Below, piece after piece: positions 41,831 to 50,688 of a stretch of 55,164 nt of DNA. The position numbers and the translations under genes were made by a program. This DNA comes from Anaerolineales bacterium (lineage in GTDB: Bacteria; Chloroflexota; Anaerolineae; Anaerolineales; Villigracilaceae), in assembly GCA_025056175.1 (NCBI GenBank), contig JANWWK010000028.1:1-55164 (forward strand), given 5' to 3'. Within the stretch, counting starts at the first letter, position 1; every line of letters starts with the position of its first letter. Below the pieces are notes generated by a model, which saw nothing but the letters and a program-made list of their open reading frames with translations, was not told the origin of the DNA and did not search any database.

Positions 41831-42005
41831 GGTTTCTCCCAGAACGCGGAAAGAATTCCGCACGAAAAACAACACAGGGTAAGGATATCTGAATTGTAAA
41901 CTTTGAGAGGCTGCCTGGCAAGCAGGAGATAAGGGGCAGGTAAAAAACAGGGTAAGGGATGAATGGTTGCACAATCCCTTTTCAGATTGAGTGTTTACCA
42001 GGAAT

Positions 42006-42044
42006 AAAAAAACCTCTTTCATCCGCGATAAACGATGAAAGAGG
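42006..42044 (-). terminator. Rho-independent terminator of the osmC gene
   Basis: CCTCTTTCATC (42013-42023) pairs perfectly with GATGAAAGAGG (42034-42044) around a 10-base loop. On the minus strand seven T follow directly. It ends 22 bases after the osmC stop and separates it from the lipoprotein peptidase. The rest of the 236-bp gap (41831-42066) shows no gene. Confidence 0.88.
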
Positions 42045-42066
42045 GAGAATGCGCGAAAACTTGTTC

Positions 42067-42459
42067 TTATGCCGTAGCAACTTCTCTGGCAGTTACGTCA
42101 ATTTTGGGCGGATTCTCGAAGTGTTTCTTGACGGCGCACAGTTCGGCAGAGCGAATCAGCGAGGGGCGGTATTTTTCCGGGAAGGTGGGCGGCACCTGAA
42201 TTTCCAGGTCAATTTTTTCAACCATACCGGTAAATGGGTTGCTGTGCATGCGCTGGATGATGCGAATACCTTCGGTCGGCAGGCCGCGCTGCTGGCAAAA
42301 CCCCAGCACGTAAATGCCCGCGCAGGTGCCGATGGAGGCCAGGAAGGTGGCAAAGGGCGTGGGGGCGGTGGCGGCGGGGGGCTGGTCGGTCTTGACGGTA
42401 AATGGACCGAAGTGAGCATCTACACGCGCGCCGCCGGGGAAGTCAATCAACATTTCCAT
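42067..42459 (-). CDS. OsmC family protein
   Basis: This 130-residue protein belongs to the OsmC/Ohr superfamily of thiol-dependent peroxide-reducing proteins. It reads MEMLIDFPGGARVDAHFGPF then ATFLASIGTCAGIYVLGFC, with the first catalytic Cys in the central helix, and ELCAVKKHFENPP with the second. ATG 42459 follows AAGGAG. Members reduce organic hydroperoxides; this subfamily (YhfA-like, with QRGLPTEGI) is not well studied. It lies 71 bases after the radical SAM gene and may be its last co-transcribed partner or independent. Confidence 0.85.
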   Translation of the reverse strand: MEMLIDFPGGARVDAHFGPFTVKTDQPPAATAPTPFATFLASIGTCAGIYVLGFCQQRGLPTEGIRIIQRMHSNPFTGMVEKIDLEIQVPPTFPEKYRPSLIRSAELCAVKKHFENPPKIDVTAREVATA

Positions 42460-42530
42460 AGCGTTGAATCTCCTTGAGTTTGTTTGGTTTATCACATTCT
42501 TGGATGACTCAGGGATGGAAAAGTTGCAAA

Positions 42531-43979
42531 TCAGGATTTTGATGTCTTTATCAATCGAATTGCTTCCAGGCGTAACAGGCGGGGAAATAAAAATCGGTAT
42601 AGCTCGCAATAGGGGGAGCGGGTTTCATAAGAACCGGAGACCCGTTTTGCGAGGAGTGGACAACCACCGACGCAGTAAGAGCGCCAATCGCAGGTGACGC
42701 AGTCTGGTTTTTGGAGTACCGATGGGTTTTGCAGGCCGTTGGGAGAATGGCGCAGTTCTGCGAGTGGGTCGGCGGCTTGCAGCGAGGTGACCGGGATGTG
42801 CATTTCCATCTGGCATTTGGCGATGCGTCCATCCGGGCGGATGACGAGGTAATCGCGCCCGGCGCCGCAGGGGTAAAGGTGCGAAGATGAAAAGGAAGCC
42901 CGGTCGGCCAGCATGCCCAGCAGGCTGTGGCGGGGGGGATTGGCTTCGAGCCGGGAGAATGTTTCTTCAAGAAGGGTACGTGTGTGGGGGGAGCGGGCGT
43001 CCAGCGCGCGAATGGCCGAGGCGCAGTCATTTTCCCGATAGAAGTTGAGCGAAAAAGTCAGGCTGCGTTCCAAAAGCCAGCTGACCGTCTCTGGCAGGCC
43101 GGGCAGGTTATTTTCTGAGAGGGTGATGGAGATGTGTGGGGATAGACTAGCGTTCCTGGCGCGTTCAATGGCCTGTTCCACCTGTGCGAAGGAGGGTTTT
43201 CCACCGGCGTAGTGTCGCTGGACATCATGCCATTTCCCTATCCCATCGAGCGAAATCATCAGGCGGATGTGATTTTCGCGCAGATAGGCGAGATGTTCGT
43301 GGTTGAGCAGCGTGCCGTTGGTGAGTAAGACGGTTTCCAACCGGAGTCCGGCTTGCTGGGCGCTTTGTGTGGCATGTGCGTGAATCTCTTTCAGCAGGGT
43401 AAAGCGCAGCAGTGGCTCACCGCCGGCGTATTTCAGTTTCAGGGCGGGGTATTGATGACTTTGCGCCAAATCAACGAGCGTTTTGATGGCCTGGAAGGCC
43501 GTTTCGCGCGGCATGGTTTGGGGATGGTGCGGCAGGTAGCAGTAGTCACAGCGCAGGTTGCACGAATCGGTCAGATGCAGCCAGGCGGTGAGAAGGGAGG
43601 GCGGTTGGACAACGGGCGCAGTATCGAGGGGAAGAAGAAACCCCGCCTGCGCGAGTTGCTGGATGGCGGTTCGTTCGGCGGGTGATTCGCCCTCGAGCGG
43701 GCGCGGCGCGGCGTAAGCGTTCAGAATATCCCACGCAGCCAGGTTCAACACGGCCAGAGGGAGCGGTCCGCGCGGGTTATAGGCTGCCTGCCAGCCCTCC
43801 TTCTCCGTTAGCGGGATGGGGCGCAGGGCAGGGTTACGCTGCCAGAGCGCAGCAGACTCCGTCCAGACCGGCAGGCTATCGAGCGCGCAAGCGCAGTCGC
43901 AGTCGTTCGTACAGTCGCTTGCGAGAACCCGGTTTGTTGGGGGCGGAATCAGCACATGTGGGATGAGCGCATGGTTCAT
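42531..43979 (-). CDS. Radical SAM/SPASM protein, probable peptide-modifying enzyme
   Basis: This 482-residue protein has three parts. The N-terminus is Cys-rich (DCTNDCDCACALD, Cys 23, 27, 29, 31), followed by a small helical part (about 68-118, PLAVLNLAAWDILNAY) that looks like a PqqD/RRE-type peptide-binding element. The radical SAM core has TDSCNLRCDYCYLP (Cys140, 144, 147), then KYAGGEPLL and ISLDGIGKWHD. The C-terminal SPASM part has YPCGAGRDYLVIRPDGRIAK, CQMEMH and CVTCDWRSYCVGGC for auxiliary clusters. Such enzymes modify ribosomal peptides or activate proteins such as sulfatases. It is the last gene of a four-gene operon, six bases after the STAND-like ATPase. I see no clear precursor peptide nearby. 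Confidence 0.85.
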   Translation of the reverse strand: MNHALIPHVLIPPPTNRVLASDCTNDCDCACALDSLPVWTESAALWQRNPALRPIPLTEKEGWQAAYNPRGPLPLAVLNLAAWDILNAYAAPRPLEGESPAERTAIQQLAQAGFLLPLDTAPVVQPPSLLTAWLHLTDSCNLRCDYCYLPHHPQTMPRETAFQAIKTLVDLAQSHQYPALKLKYAGGEPLLRFTLLKEIHAHATQSAQQAGLRLETVLLTNGTLLNHEHLAYLRENHIRLMISLDGIGKWHDVQRHYAGGKPSFAQVEQAIERARNASLSPHISITLSENNLPGLPETVSWLLERSLTFSLNFYRENDCASAIRALDARSPHTRTLLEETFSRLEANPPRHSLLGMLADRASFSSSHLYPCGAGRDYLVIRPDGRIAKCQMEMHIPVTSLQAADPLAELRHSPNGLQNPSVLQKPDCVTCDWRSYCVGGCPLLAKRVSGSYETRSPYCELYRFLFPRLLRLEAIRLIKTSKS

Positions 43980-43985
43980 ACTGCC

Positions 43986-46900
43986 CTACCTCCAGAGGTC
44001 GTAGTTGCCAAAGCGTTCGCTAAGCCAGTGCAGCAGTCGCGGCTGTTTTCCGGGCGGGAGAATCGGCTTGAATTCTTCCTTGAGACTTTGCGCGTCCTGA
44101 TAGAAAAGTGGTAGCAAGCGGGTTTCCCAGTTGCGCGAGGCGCGGAAGCGGGTTTCCAGGCTGATTTCTGCGCGGCGTAAGTCGTGAGAGGTCTGTCCAA
44201 TACAGTAGTTGTATTCCAGTGAGAGTGCGGCGCTGTGCATGGCCTGGTGCAGGTCTTCTTGTTTTTGTTCGCTCTCCCAGCGGCGCAGGTGATGGAAACA
44301 ATGCAACATTTCCAGTTTGCCCAGCGCCACCCAGCGCTGAAGTTCTGCTTCATCCGGGTTAATTTTCGGCGGCCACAGATAGTCTTGTCCAATGATGTCA
44401 TGAACAAGCGAGGTGTAAAAGGGGAGATTGGAGTCATTTTTCTGGTAATGTTCGTGCCAGGCCAGGTTCACCAGCGCAATGGTCGGCCAGTAGGGGCTGC
44501 CGCCAATGCGTTTGACCTGTTCCTGAATTTGTGGTTTCCACTCCTCTTTTTCATGCTGGATTCCGGCGGCTTGCAAGAAGCGGACGCGCGCCATTTGCAC
44601 GCATGTTTCGCGCACGCGCTGTTTGCGTTCATCTGATTCGGCCAGGTCACGCAGCGCCCAGGCGACTTCGCGCCAGCAGTTACCGCTTTCGTTTTGCGCC
44701 ACCGTCAGATTTTCGGCATCGTGGTCTTTAAGCAAGGCGATTGCGCCTTTTTCGGCCTCTTTTTCTTCGCCCGGCACGGTGGGGTGCAACCCCAATTTTT
44801 GTTGGACATAGGTCTTGCCCTCCAACGCATAGAGTGCCTGGGGCAGGGTCTTGACCCATTCCTGCCGCCAATCCACCAGGTTATCGGAAACAATCTGGTT
44901 CCAGGCCTGTCGTTCTGTCATTGCTTTGTGAATCAGGACAATGCCTTTGAGTCGGTCATCGCCGGGGACGCGCGCCAGGAGTTTGAGCGCCTTTTCGACA
45001 AAGCCTCTGGCGCGTTCGGGCTGGCCGGTGCGCAGCACGACAAAGGCCATCACGTTCAGCGCGCGGATTTGCCCGCGCACATCGTTGCTTTGCAGGGCCA
45101 TTTCTGCGGCTTCGCGCGCGGTTTCGTAGGCGCGGCGGTCGAAACCCAGCATGGACATGGCATACGCCTGATTGGTCAGCACGCCGTCCACGCCGCTCAA
45201 GCCCAGTCGTCTCATGCGGGCGGCGCTTTCCTGATAATAGCGGTGGGCGTGCTGGTATTTCCCCTCGCGGCGGTTCTGATAGCCCAGGTAGTTGTCAATG
45301 TAAGAAAGCAACGCCTCCCGGGCATCTTCCAGTTCGGGTTCGTTGAGTGTTTCGGCGCTTTCCAGCGCTGCTTTGAGAGAGAGATTGACCGGCGTATTGA
45401 GGCGAAAGGTCGTCATTGAACGCTGGCCTTGCCGAATGCCCACAATGGCATACAGATAGTTCCAATAAGCGCGTAGAAGAGGAGGCAGGGAGGTTTGCGC
45501 CATCTCGTTGAGTAATTTTTGAGCAAAGGATAAATCTTTGCGGAGCAAATCTTCGACCATGCGAAAATTTTTGTCGTTTTCAAGATACGGCGTAAGGCGC
45601 GCGTCGTCCATTCCAAACCGCTTACACCAATCCAGAGTCGTGCGCATTTCGTTGATGACCATGCTCAGCGTGGAGGTATCTCCTGCCGCGCGTATATCGG
45701 TCACGAGAATGAAGTAATCACTGTAACCGCGCAAACTGTTCATCCATAAAGCGTAGTGCATGCGTTCAATTTGCGCCAGCCGCCAGCGTTTGAGATAGCG
45801 CCCTCGCAAGGGGGAGAACTGCTTGAGTTCGTTGCGCCAGTGGGAGATTTCTTCCTGGTAATATACCTCCAGGCTCTCGAACAGGGCGCGGCGGGCCGAT
45901 TCGGCCAGGGGGCGGTAGCGGCTGAAGAGTTCGTACATCTCATCGTGCAGGAAATACGGACGAGTCACCTCGTCACCGGGACGCTTTTTGACCAGGGTAA
46001 GCGTTTGGACTTGCCGGAGATACGACTCGGCTTCTTCTGGGGAAATTTGCATCACGTGCTGTAGCAGGCGGGCATCGATTCCTTTTCGCAGCGAGGCCAT
46101 CGTCTGGATGATTTCTCCCAGCGGGGAGGTCAGCCGGCTGAGATGCTCCACCAGTGCGCGGTCGAGTTCCTGCGAAGAATCCTTTTTTTCGGCATCTGGT
46201 TGGTAAAAGGCCTCCGGCAAACTGCCCCCAGTGCGCAGAATATCGGCCACAATTGCCAGGCGCAGCGGTTTGCCTTGCGTTTGGCGGTGCAATGGCGCGC
46301 TTCCCCATTTGTTCAGATAAGCCTGGATGCGCTGGGCGCCGATAGCGTCTTCGGCCTGGAGCAGTTCGATGGTTTTCTGCATGTAGAGCAGGGTTTCCTG
46401 CTCCGAGAGATAGCGCAAAGAGGGCTTCCACTTTTTGAAATGCTCGTCTGGTATCTGCTTCCACAGGTAAGCGCAGGCATCGGAAGCGCGCCCGGCGGCG
46501 ACCACAATCAGCGGGCCTTTGATGTTGGGCAGGACGCGCGCTAACCAGGACAAAAGTTCGTGCGATTCGTCTTCGGTGGACGGCACCGGCAGCACTTCCA
46601 GCGTATCCAGAAACATCCACAGCGGGGCAAACCAGGTTTGGGAATTGAGCGCACCCAGCCAGGCGCGTTCGGCTTTGCGCCAGGCTTCCTGCTCTGCCTC
46701 GGCGTCGTGCGTATCGCGCGCCTGCTGCATGTCGTGGTAATGGTTACGGAATTCGCTGAAATTGACCTCCGGCAGAAGTTCATGCACTGCCCAGGCAAAC
46801 CCGTCAGGGGTCTGGTATTCCAGGTGGTACAGGTCGAGGATGTGCCGGAAGCGCATGCCCTTGGCCTGCTCTTGCACTGTGCGCAGGATGGTCGTTTTGC

Positions 46901-47033
46901 CGACTCCTCCTTCGCCTTCCAGCAGGATGAAAACCGGACGTTTGGTTTTTGAGGCCGCGAGGATATCCTGAATCAGTTTATCGCGTCCAATCAGGGCAAT
47001 CTGGCGTGAGGCGAACAAAGAGGGTGTGTTCAT
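43986..47033 (-). CDS. STAND-like P-loop ATPase with C-terminal TPR-like repeats
   Basis: This 1015-residue protein opens with a P-loop NTPase domain: GRDKLIQDILAASKT, Walker A GEGGVGKT at residues 40-47, Walker B WMFLDTLEVL and sensor strand PLIVVAAGR. A winged-helix-like section follows (about 280-390), then a long alpha-helical part; residues about 590-720 have TPR-like pairs (VLTNQAYAMSMLGFDRRAYE, ALNVMAFVVLRTGQPERARG). This is the STAND layout, used for signal-triggered assembly in regulation, defence and peptide systems. ATG 47033 follows GGGGAGGAAAG. It lies between the second P-loop gene and the radical SAM gene with gaps of 14 and 6 bases. The signal and the output are unknown. Confidence 0.75.
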   Translation of the reverse strand: MNTPSLFASRQIALIGRDKLIQDILAASKTKRPVFILLEGEGGVGKTTILRTVQEQAKGMRFRHILDLYHLEYQTPDGFAWAVHELLPEVNFSEFRNHYHDMQQARDTHDAEAEQEAWRKAERAWLGALNSQTWFAPLWMFLDTLEVLPVPSTEDESHELLSWLARVLPNIKGPLIVVAAGRASDACAYLWKQIPDEHFKKWKPSLRYLSEQETLLYMQKTIELLQAEDAIGAQRIQAYLNKWGSAPLHRQTQGKPLRLAIVADILRTGGSLPEAFYQPDAEKKDSSQELDRALVEHLSRLTSPLGEIIQTMASLRKGIDARLLQHVMQISPEEAESYLRQVQTLTLVKKRPGDEVTRPYFLHDEMYELFSRYRPLAESARRALFESLEVYYQEEISHWRNELKQFSPLRGRYLKRWRLAQIERMHYALWMNSLRGYSDYFILVTDIRAAGDTSTLSMVINEMRTTLDWCKRFGMDDARLTPYLENDKNFRMVEDLLRKDLSFAQKLLNEMAQTSLPPLLRAYWNYLYAIVGIRQGQRSMTTFRLNTPVNLSLKAALESAETLNEPELEDAREALLSYIDNYLGYQNRREGKYQHAHRYYQESAARMRRLGLSGVDGVLTNQAYAMSMLGFDRRAYETAREAAEMALQSNDVRGQIRALNVMAFVVLRTGQPERARGFVEKALKLLARVPGDDRLKGIVLIHKAMTERQAWNQIVSDNLVDWRQEWVKTLPQALYALEGKTYVQQKLGLHPTVPGEEKEAEKGAIALLKDHDAENLTVAQNESGNCWREVAWALRDLAESDERKQRVRETCVQMARVRFLQAAGIQHEKEEWKPQIQEQVKRIGGSPYWPTIALVNLAWHEHYQKNDSNLPFYTSLVHDIIGQDYLWPPKINPDEAELQRWVALGKLEMLHCFHHLRRWESEQKQEDLHQAMHSAALSLEYNYCIGQTSHDLRRAEISLETRFRASRNWETRLLPLFYQDAQSLKEEFKPILPPGKQPRLLHWLSERFGNYDLWR

Positions 47034-47047
47034 ACTTTCCTCCCCAT

Positions 47048-47995
47048 TTAATTTGAGTTCAAACAGGAATAGACATGCGGTTTTTCTAGCGAAAGCCAGG
47101 CTCTGAGAACTGTTCTCATGGGAACATACCAGGCGCCATCTGGCCGCATCAGTTCCAGCCTTTTCATCTTCAGGCGGAAGGGCAGGCCGTTTTCGGTGAA
47201 GTGAATGTTGCTTGCTTCAAGCGTGTTCCTTTGCAAATCGGAAAGCCCGGCCAGCATGGTTCTGTGGTCGAACGTGTTTTGGCAGGCCAATACAGCCAGA
47301 GGCAGAAGCCAGGAGGAGAAGTTTTGCGGGATTTCTTCGCTGTGGCATTGCCACCAGTTTGCCAGGTAATCGCGCAAGATGTCCACCTCGCTTGTGTTGT
47401 GATTGCGCCCGTCACACCAGGCCTGCACCAGGCCGGGCAGGGTTTCCTGTTCCGAGAACAGGATGGTTTCGGTGGAATTAAAAGCGGAGACCAGGCCGAA
47501 TTTACGCCGCACGGCCTTCACTCCTTCTAACGAGAGCGCCGGGATGAGGCGTACAGGAGGGTGTGGAATGGCCCCGCCCCAGCAAACCTGGTTGACCTGC
47601 CTCTGCGCCTGGATGACCAGATTGCCTGCGGACAGTTCGGACAGTAAAATTTCCTCTTCAAAAGTTTTAGTCAGCTCGTCTTCGGTGTTCGGCACGTTAT
47701 CCACGAAGAGAATGTGCCTTTCTGGCGCGTTTTCCAGACTCCTTTGCATACTGTGTATGCGCGCAATCACACTGCGATGCCCCGATTTGTGCAGGTCGAG
47801 CAAAACGCCGCCCCAGCGTTTGTACCAGCGCTGGAGCAGCCAGGTCTTTCCGCCGCCGCAGGGCGCATAGACTGCCTGAAGCAGGCTGCCGGTGAGCGTT
47901 CTGTTTTGCCAGGACTGCACGATTTGGGTGATGGCAGCCTCTAATTCTTGAATGTGGTCGTCCGCTTCTGTGGACAGCAGTTTTTCTGACATCAT
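47048..47995 (-). CDS. P-loop NTPase of unknown function
   Basis: This 315-residue protein has one P-loop domain: helix EADDHIQELEAAITQIVQSW, Walker A APCGGGKT at residues 44-51 and Walker B HILFVDNVPN near 93-102, then an alpha/beta remainder and no clear effector domain. It may be a STAND/AAA-type module without its partner domains. I chose ATG 47995, nine bases after AGGAGG; an in-frame GTG at 48019 would overlap the previous stop but precedes the Shine-Dalgarno. It follows the membrane-protein gene by 17 bases, so all four genes are one transcript. Confidence 0.65.
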   Translation of the reverse strand: MMSEKLLSTEADDHIQELEAAITQIVQSWQNRTLTGSLLQAVYAPCGGGKTWLLQRWYKRWGGVLLDLHKSGHRSVIARIHSMQRSLENAPERHILFVDNVPNTEDELTKTFEEEILLSELSAGNLVIQAQRQVNQVCWGGAIPHPPVRLIPALSLEGVKAVRRKFGLVSAFNSTETILFSEQETLPGLVQAWCDGRNHNTSEVDILRDYLANWWQCHSEEIPQNFSSWLLPLAVLACQNTFDHRTMLAGLSDLQRNTLEASNIHFTENGLPFRLKMKRLELMRPDGAWYVPMRTVLRAWLSLEKPHVYSCLNSN

Positions 47996-48012
47996 GGTTG
48001 CTGCCCTCCTCG

Positions 48013-50463
48013 TTACCACATGCTGCGAGCCAGTTCCTGAAGTTTTCGATTTCCCAGTTCAATGAGCCGCCCCGGAGAACCTCGCGCCTCTCTCACCAGA
48101 TGTGGAATTTTATTTCCCATTTCTTCCAACAGTGCACTTTGTTCGGTTTGCTTGAAGCGGTGCTGGAGCATGGCGGTCAATTGCTTTTCCGTCCAGGTCA
48201 GTTCCTCCGCCTGGAATGCGCCGCGCAGTTTGGGGGACAGGGTTTTCTCTGGAGAGAAAATTTTGGCAACGCCCAGTTGCAGCAGGCCACATTCGGCCAT
48301 CAGGTCGAGCCAGATGGGCGTAAAGTCTGCGTCTTTGAGTTCAACCCAAAACAGCACCTCGAAGCGGTCGTCGCGCAGGCGGTAGCGCGCGGCTTCTCCC
48401 AGCCGCTGGCGCAGAATGGAGAGCAGTTCGGGAAATTGCGCTGCTCCCTGGTAAACGTTGCGCCCGGCAGCGGCGTGCAAAGCTGCAATCACCAGGTCGG
48501 TTTCTTCTTCCGGCAGGCCGGCTTCCTGCAAACGGCTCGAAAGACGCCAGATATTGCCGTAAACATGCTCGAAGAATGAAACCACCCACTCTTGCACAAA
48601 GGCGTTGGCGCCCAACAGCCAGTAAGGGTCTTCCACCAGGTCGCGCCGCAGGGCTTCGGATAGCGCGCGTTCGACGTTGTGCCAGAGCGTGGCGCTATCG
48701 GCTTTCCCGTTGAGCGACAACCCAAGCGAGAGCGAGGGTTTGCGTCCCCAAAAACGGCGGATGTGCCGTCCCATGCGTTGAAATGCCGAAGCGCCGTTTC
48801 CGCGCGAGACGGTGATAAAGCACGGCTCCAGCGAAAGTATCGTCTGCCAGAGGGGATGTTCGTCCCAAAACAGGCCGCCCACCGGACGCAGGTCGTTTCT
48901 GCCGGCTTTCAGCGGCAAGCGGGGGTCGTCTTCGGCTTTGCGCGGCCCAAAGGGATGCCGCCAGCGTGGGTGAGAATCGTTAAATAGCTTGAGAACATCT
49001 GTTGGGGTTTCGTACACCGGGTCGTTACCCCATAGCCCAAAGGGCGGCAGGATACCATTGGGTGGAGCGGGGTCATTTTCTTCCCACTCCAGCAGCGCCT
49101 TATGCAGTTCCTTCTCTTTTTTTACCAGTTCCTCTAGCAGATAATGTCCGGCGGCCTTTCCATTCTCAAACCATTCGGTTTTAAGCGCATCTGAAATTTC
49201 TGGCGGGAAGCGTGGCGCGGTAGGGGTCAAGCGCTCGGCTTGAGTTTTGCGGCGGGCTTCTCTGGTTTCTTTTTCGATTGCCTGTTCGATTTGTCGCACA
49301 ATGAAGGGCCGACTCTCCACTCCCAGCGCGCGGAAGACTTGCAACGCATCGCGGAGTAAGGAAGAGAGGTCTTGAAACGGAGAACCATCGTCTTGAGACG
49401 GAGAACCATCGCGCTGGAGCAATCTCTTTAAGCTCTCAAATTGTTCCGGCGAGAGAAATTGGGTCTCACTTTGTGCGACTTCTGGCCAGGACTGGGTCTT
49501 TTGTTTTCTTTTTGTTTTGACCAGTTTCATCCACGTCGGTTGTCGCTGCGTGGATGCCTTGAACGTTTCGGCTCCAAAAACATTCAACTCCTGCGCCAGC
49601 CGGGCGCGCAAAGCGCGTGCCCAGATGTGTCCTTGCGGAAATTGTCGGGTGAAATCCTGGAACTTTCGCCGCAAACGCTCTTGTTGCGCCTGAGAAAATC
49701 CCCATGTTTTTATCTTTGAGAGCAAATCCAGGTATTCATTCGCAATTTGCTCTGGTTTTTCGGTTGCTTTCTGCTCGAATTCGGCTAATGCAGTATCGAA
49801 TTCTTTCTGCTGTTGTTTTCGCCGCTCCTGTTCGTCATGGAACAGTTTGTAAATTCCACCCAAAATTGTAATAATGCCGGTCACCAGCGCCAGGTTTTGC
49901 GAGCCGAATAGCAGATTTGTCAGTCGAAACCAACCCGATGCCGCGGCTGACCACAAGGAAACAGAAATTCGCCCCGCGATGTTTCCTTCTACCGTGACGT
50001 TGAGATTGGCGTGCGAGGGAATATCCTCTTGTGGCGCAAGATAGACAAACGTTTGTTGCGGCTTTGTTCGCTCACGGTCGGGGGTGACGTCCAACTGCCA
50101 GGCGGGCGGACCTTCTTTCAGGTCTTGCAGCCAGACCAAATCAATTGGCTCTGCTGGTGAGATGGCAACTAACACGCTTGATTTGCATTTCGCTTCATCC
50201 CACGTGGAATTGCGCCACAGCCAAAACGAGGCTGGCTGAGAAACTTCGCCCCCCGGCTGCGAAGCTACCGTCAGCGCGAGGGGGAAGCGGATTTCCAGAA
50301 CATAGCAATCCGTCTCGAAGTGATACCGTCTGGTTCCACCGGGCAGGGAAGGGAAAAGAAAGGCCTGATAAAAGATTGAGATTGCCAGATACACCAACAG
50401 AAATAACCACCACCACCGCGCAAAAAAGCGGCCTATGCTTGAGCCTGTCTCCTGGTCGGTCAT
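48013..50463 (-). CDS. Two-TM coiled-coil protein heading the radical SAM/ATPase operon
   Basis: This 816-residue protein has a first membrane helix (about 17-37, WWWLFLLVYLAISIFYQAFL), an extracytoplasmic-looking beta-rich segment of about 150 residues, a second helix (about 190-210, LALVTGIITILGGIYKLF) and a large cytoplasmic part. A charged coiled coil (HDEQERRKQQQKEFDTALAE) follows the second helix. The C-terminus (VREARGSPGRLIELGNRKLQ) recalls the end of STAND/AAA-type proteins in Chloroflexota, yet no Walker A is visible here. The topology suggests a sensor that signals to the ATPases encoded next. First gene of the operon; ATG 50463 follows GAGGTGGGGC. No family recognised. Confidence 0.65.
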   Translation of the reverse strand: MTDQETGSSIGRFFARWWWLFLLVYLAISIFYQAFLFPSLPGGTRRYHFETDCYVLEIRFPLALTVASQPGGEVSQPASFWLWRNSTWDEAKCKSSVLVAISPAEPIDLVWLQDLKEGPPAWQLDVTPDRERTKPQQTFVYLAPQEDIPSHANLNVTVEGNIAGRISVSLWSAAASGWFRLTNLLFGSQNLALVTGIITILGGIYKLFHDEQERRKQQQKEFDTALAEFEQKATEKPEQIANEYLDLLSKIKTWGFSQAQQERLRRKFQDFTRQFPQGHIWARALRARLAQELNVFGAETFKASTQRQPTWMKLVKTKRKQKTQSWPEVAQSETQFLSPEQFESLKRLLQRDGSPSQDDGSPFQDLSSLLRDALQVFRALGVESRPFIVRQIEQAIEKETREARRKTQAERLTPTAPRFPPEISDALKTEWFENGKAAGHYLLEELVKKEKELHKALLEWEENDPAPPNGILPPFGLWGNDPVYETPTDVLKLFNDSHPRWRHPFGPRKAEDDPRLPLKAGRNDLRPVGGLFWDEHPLWQTILSLEPCFITVSRGNGASAFQRMGRHIRRFWGRKPSLSLGLSLNGKADSATLWHNVERALSEALRRDLVEDPYWLLGANAFVQEWVVSFFEHVYGNIWRLSSRLQEAGLPEEETDLVIAALHAAAGRNVYQGAAQFPELLSILRQRLGEAARYRLRDDRFEVLFWVELKDADFTPIWLDLMAECGLLQLGVAKIFSPEKTLSPKLRGAFQAEELTWTEKQLTAMLQHRFKQTEQSALLEEMGNKIPHLVREARGSPGRLIELGNRKLQELARSMW

Positions 50464-50501
50464 GCCCCACCTCAGTTTGTGAACGAAAGTGCGATTAAAA
50501 A

Positions 50502-50531
50502 ATTATATGTATTTCTGTCCCCAAAAATCAA
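50502..50531 (-). promoter_or_regulatory. Sigma70 promoter of the radical SAM/ATPase operon
   Basis: On the minus strand TTGATT (50526-50531) and a perfect TATAAT (50502-50507) are 18 bp apart, about 40 bases before the start at 50463. It shows the operon starts here and is not read only from the mutase upstream. Confidence 0.7.
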
Positions 50532-50548
50532 CTGACGAAAATCATATA

Positions 50549-50645
50549 CTACACGGAAAACACAAAAAACACGGAACAACACGGAAAAAATCGTTAGTTA
50601 TTTGTTCTGTTGGTGCCTTTTTGTTTCTTCCGTGTGTTCCGTGTA
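50549..50645. repeat. Short ACACGGAA repeats in imperfect inverted arrangement
   Basis: ACACGGAA occurs at 50551-50558, 50569-50576 and 50579-50586, and its complement TTCCGTGT at 50628-50635 and 50637-50644. Outer copies can pair as a large imperfect stem. The AT-rich tract between genes resembles degenerate intergenic repeats scattered in some genomes; it could also fold after the mutase message. No gene is supported in 50464-50688. Confidence 0.6.
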
Positions 50646-50688
50646 CTGGGTTTCACTGACAATTTGGGAGAGTGAACGCTCCCCAACG

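Noticed and set aside
43986-50463. Calling the ATPase cluster a known antiphage system (for example Avs-type)
   Set aside because: I cannot see a nuclease, TIR, protease or pore effector domain in the proteins, and no defence genes lie nearby, so a defence label would be a guess.
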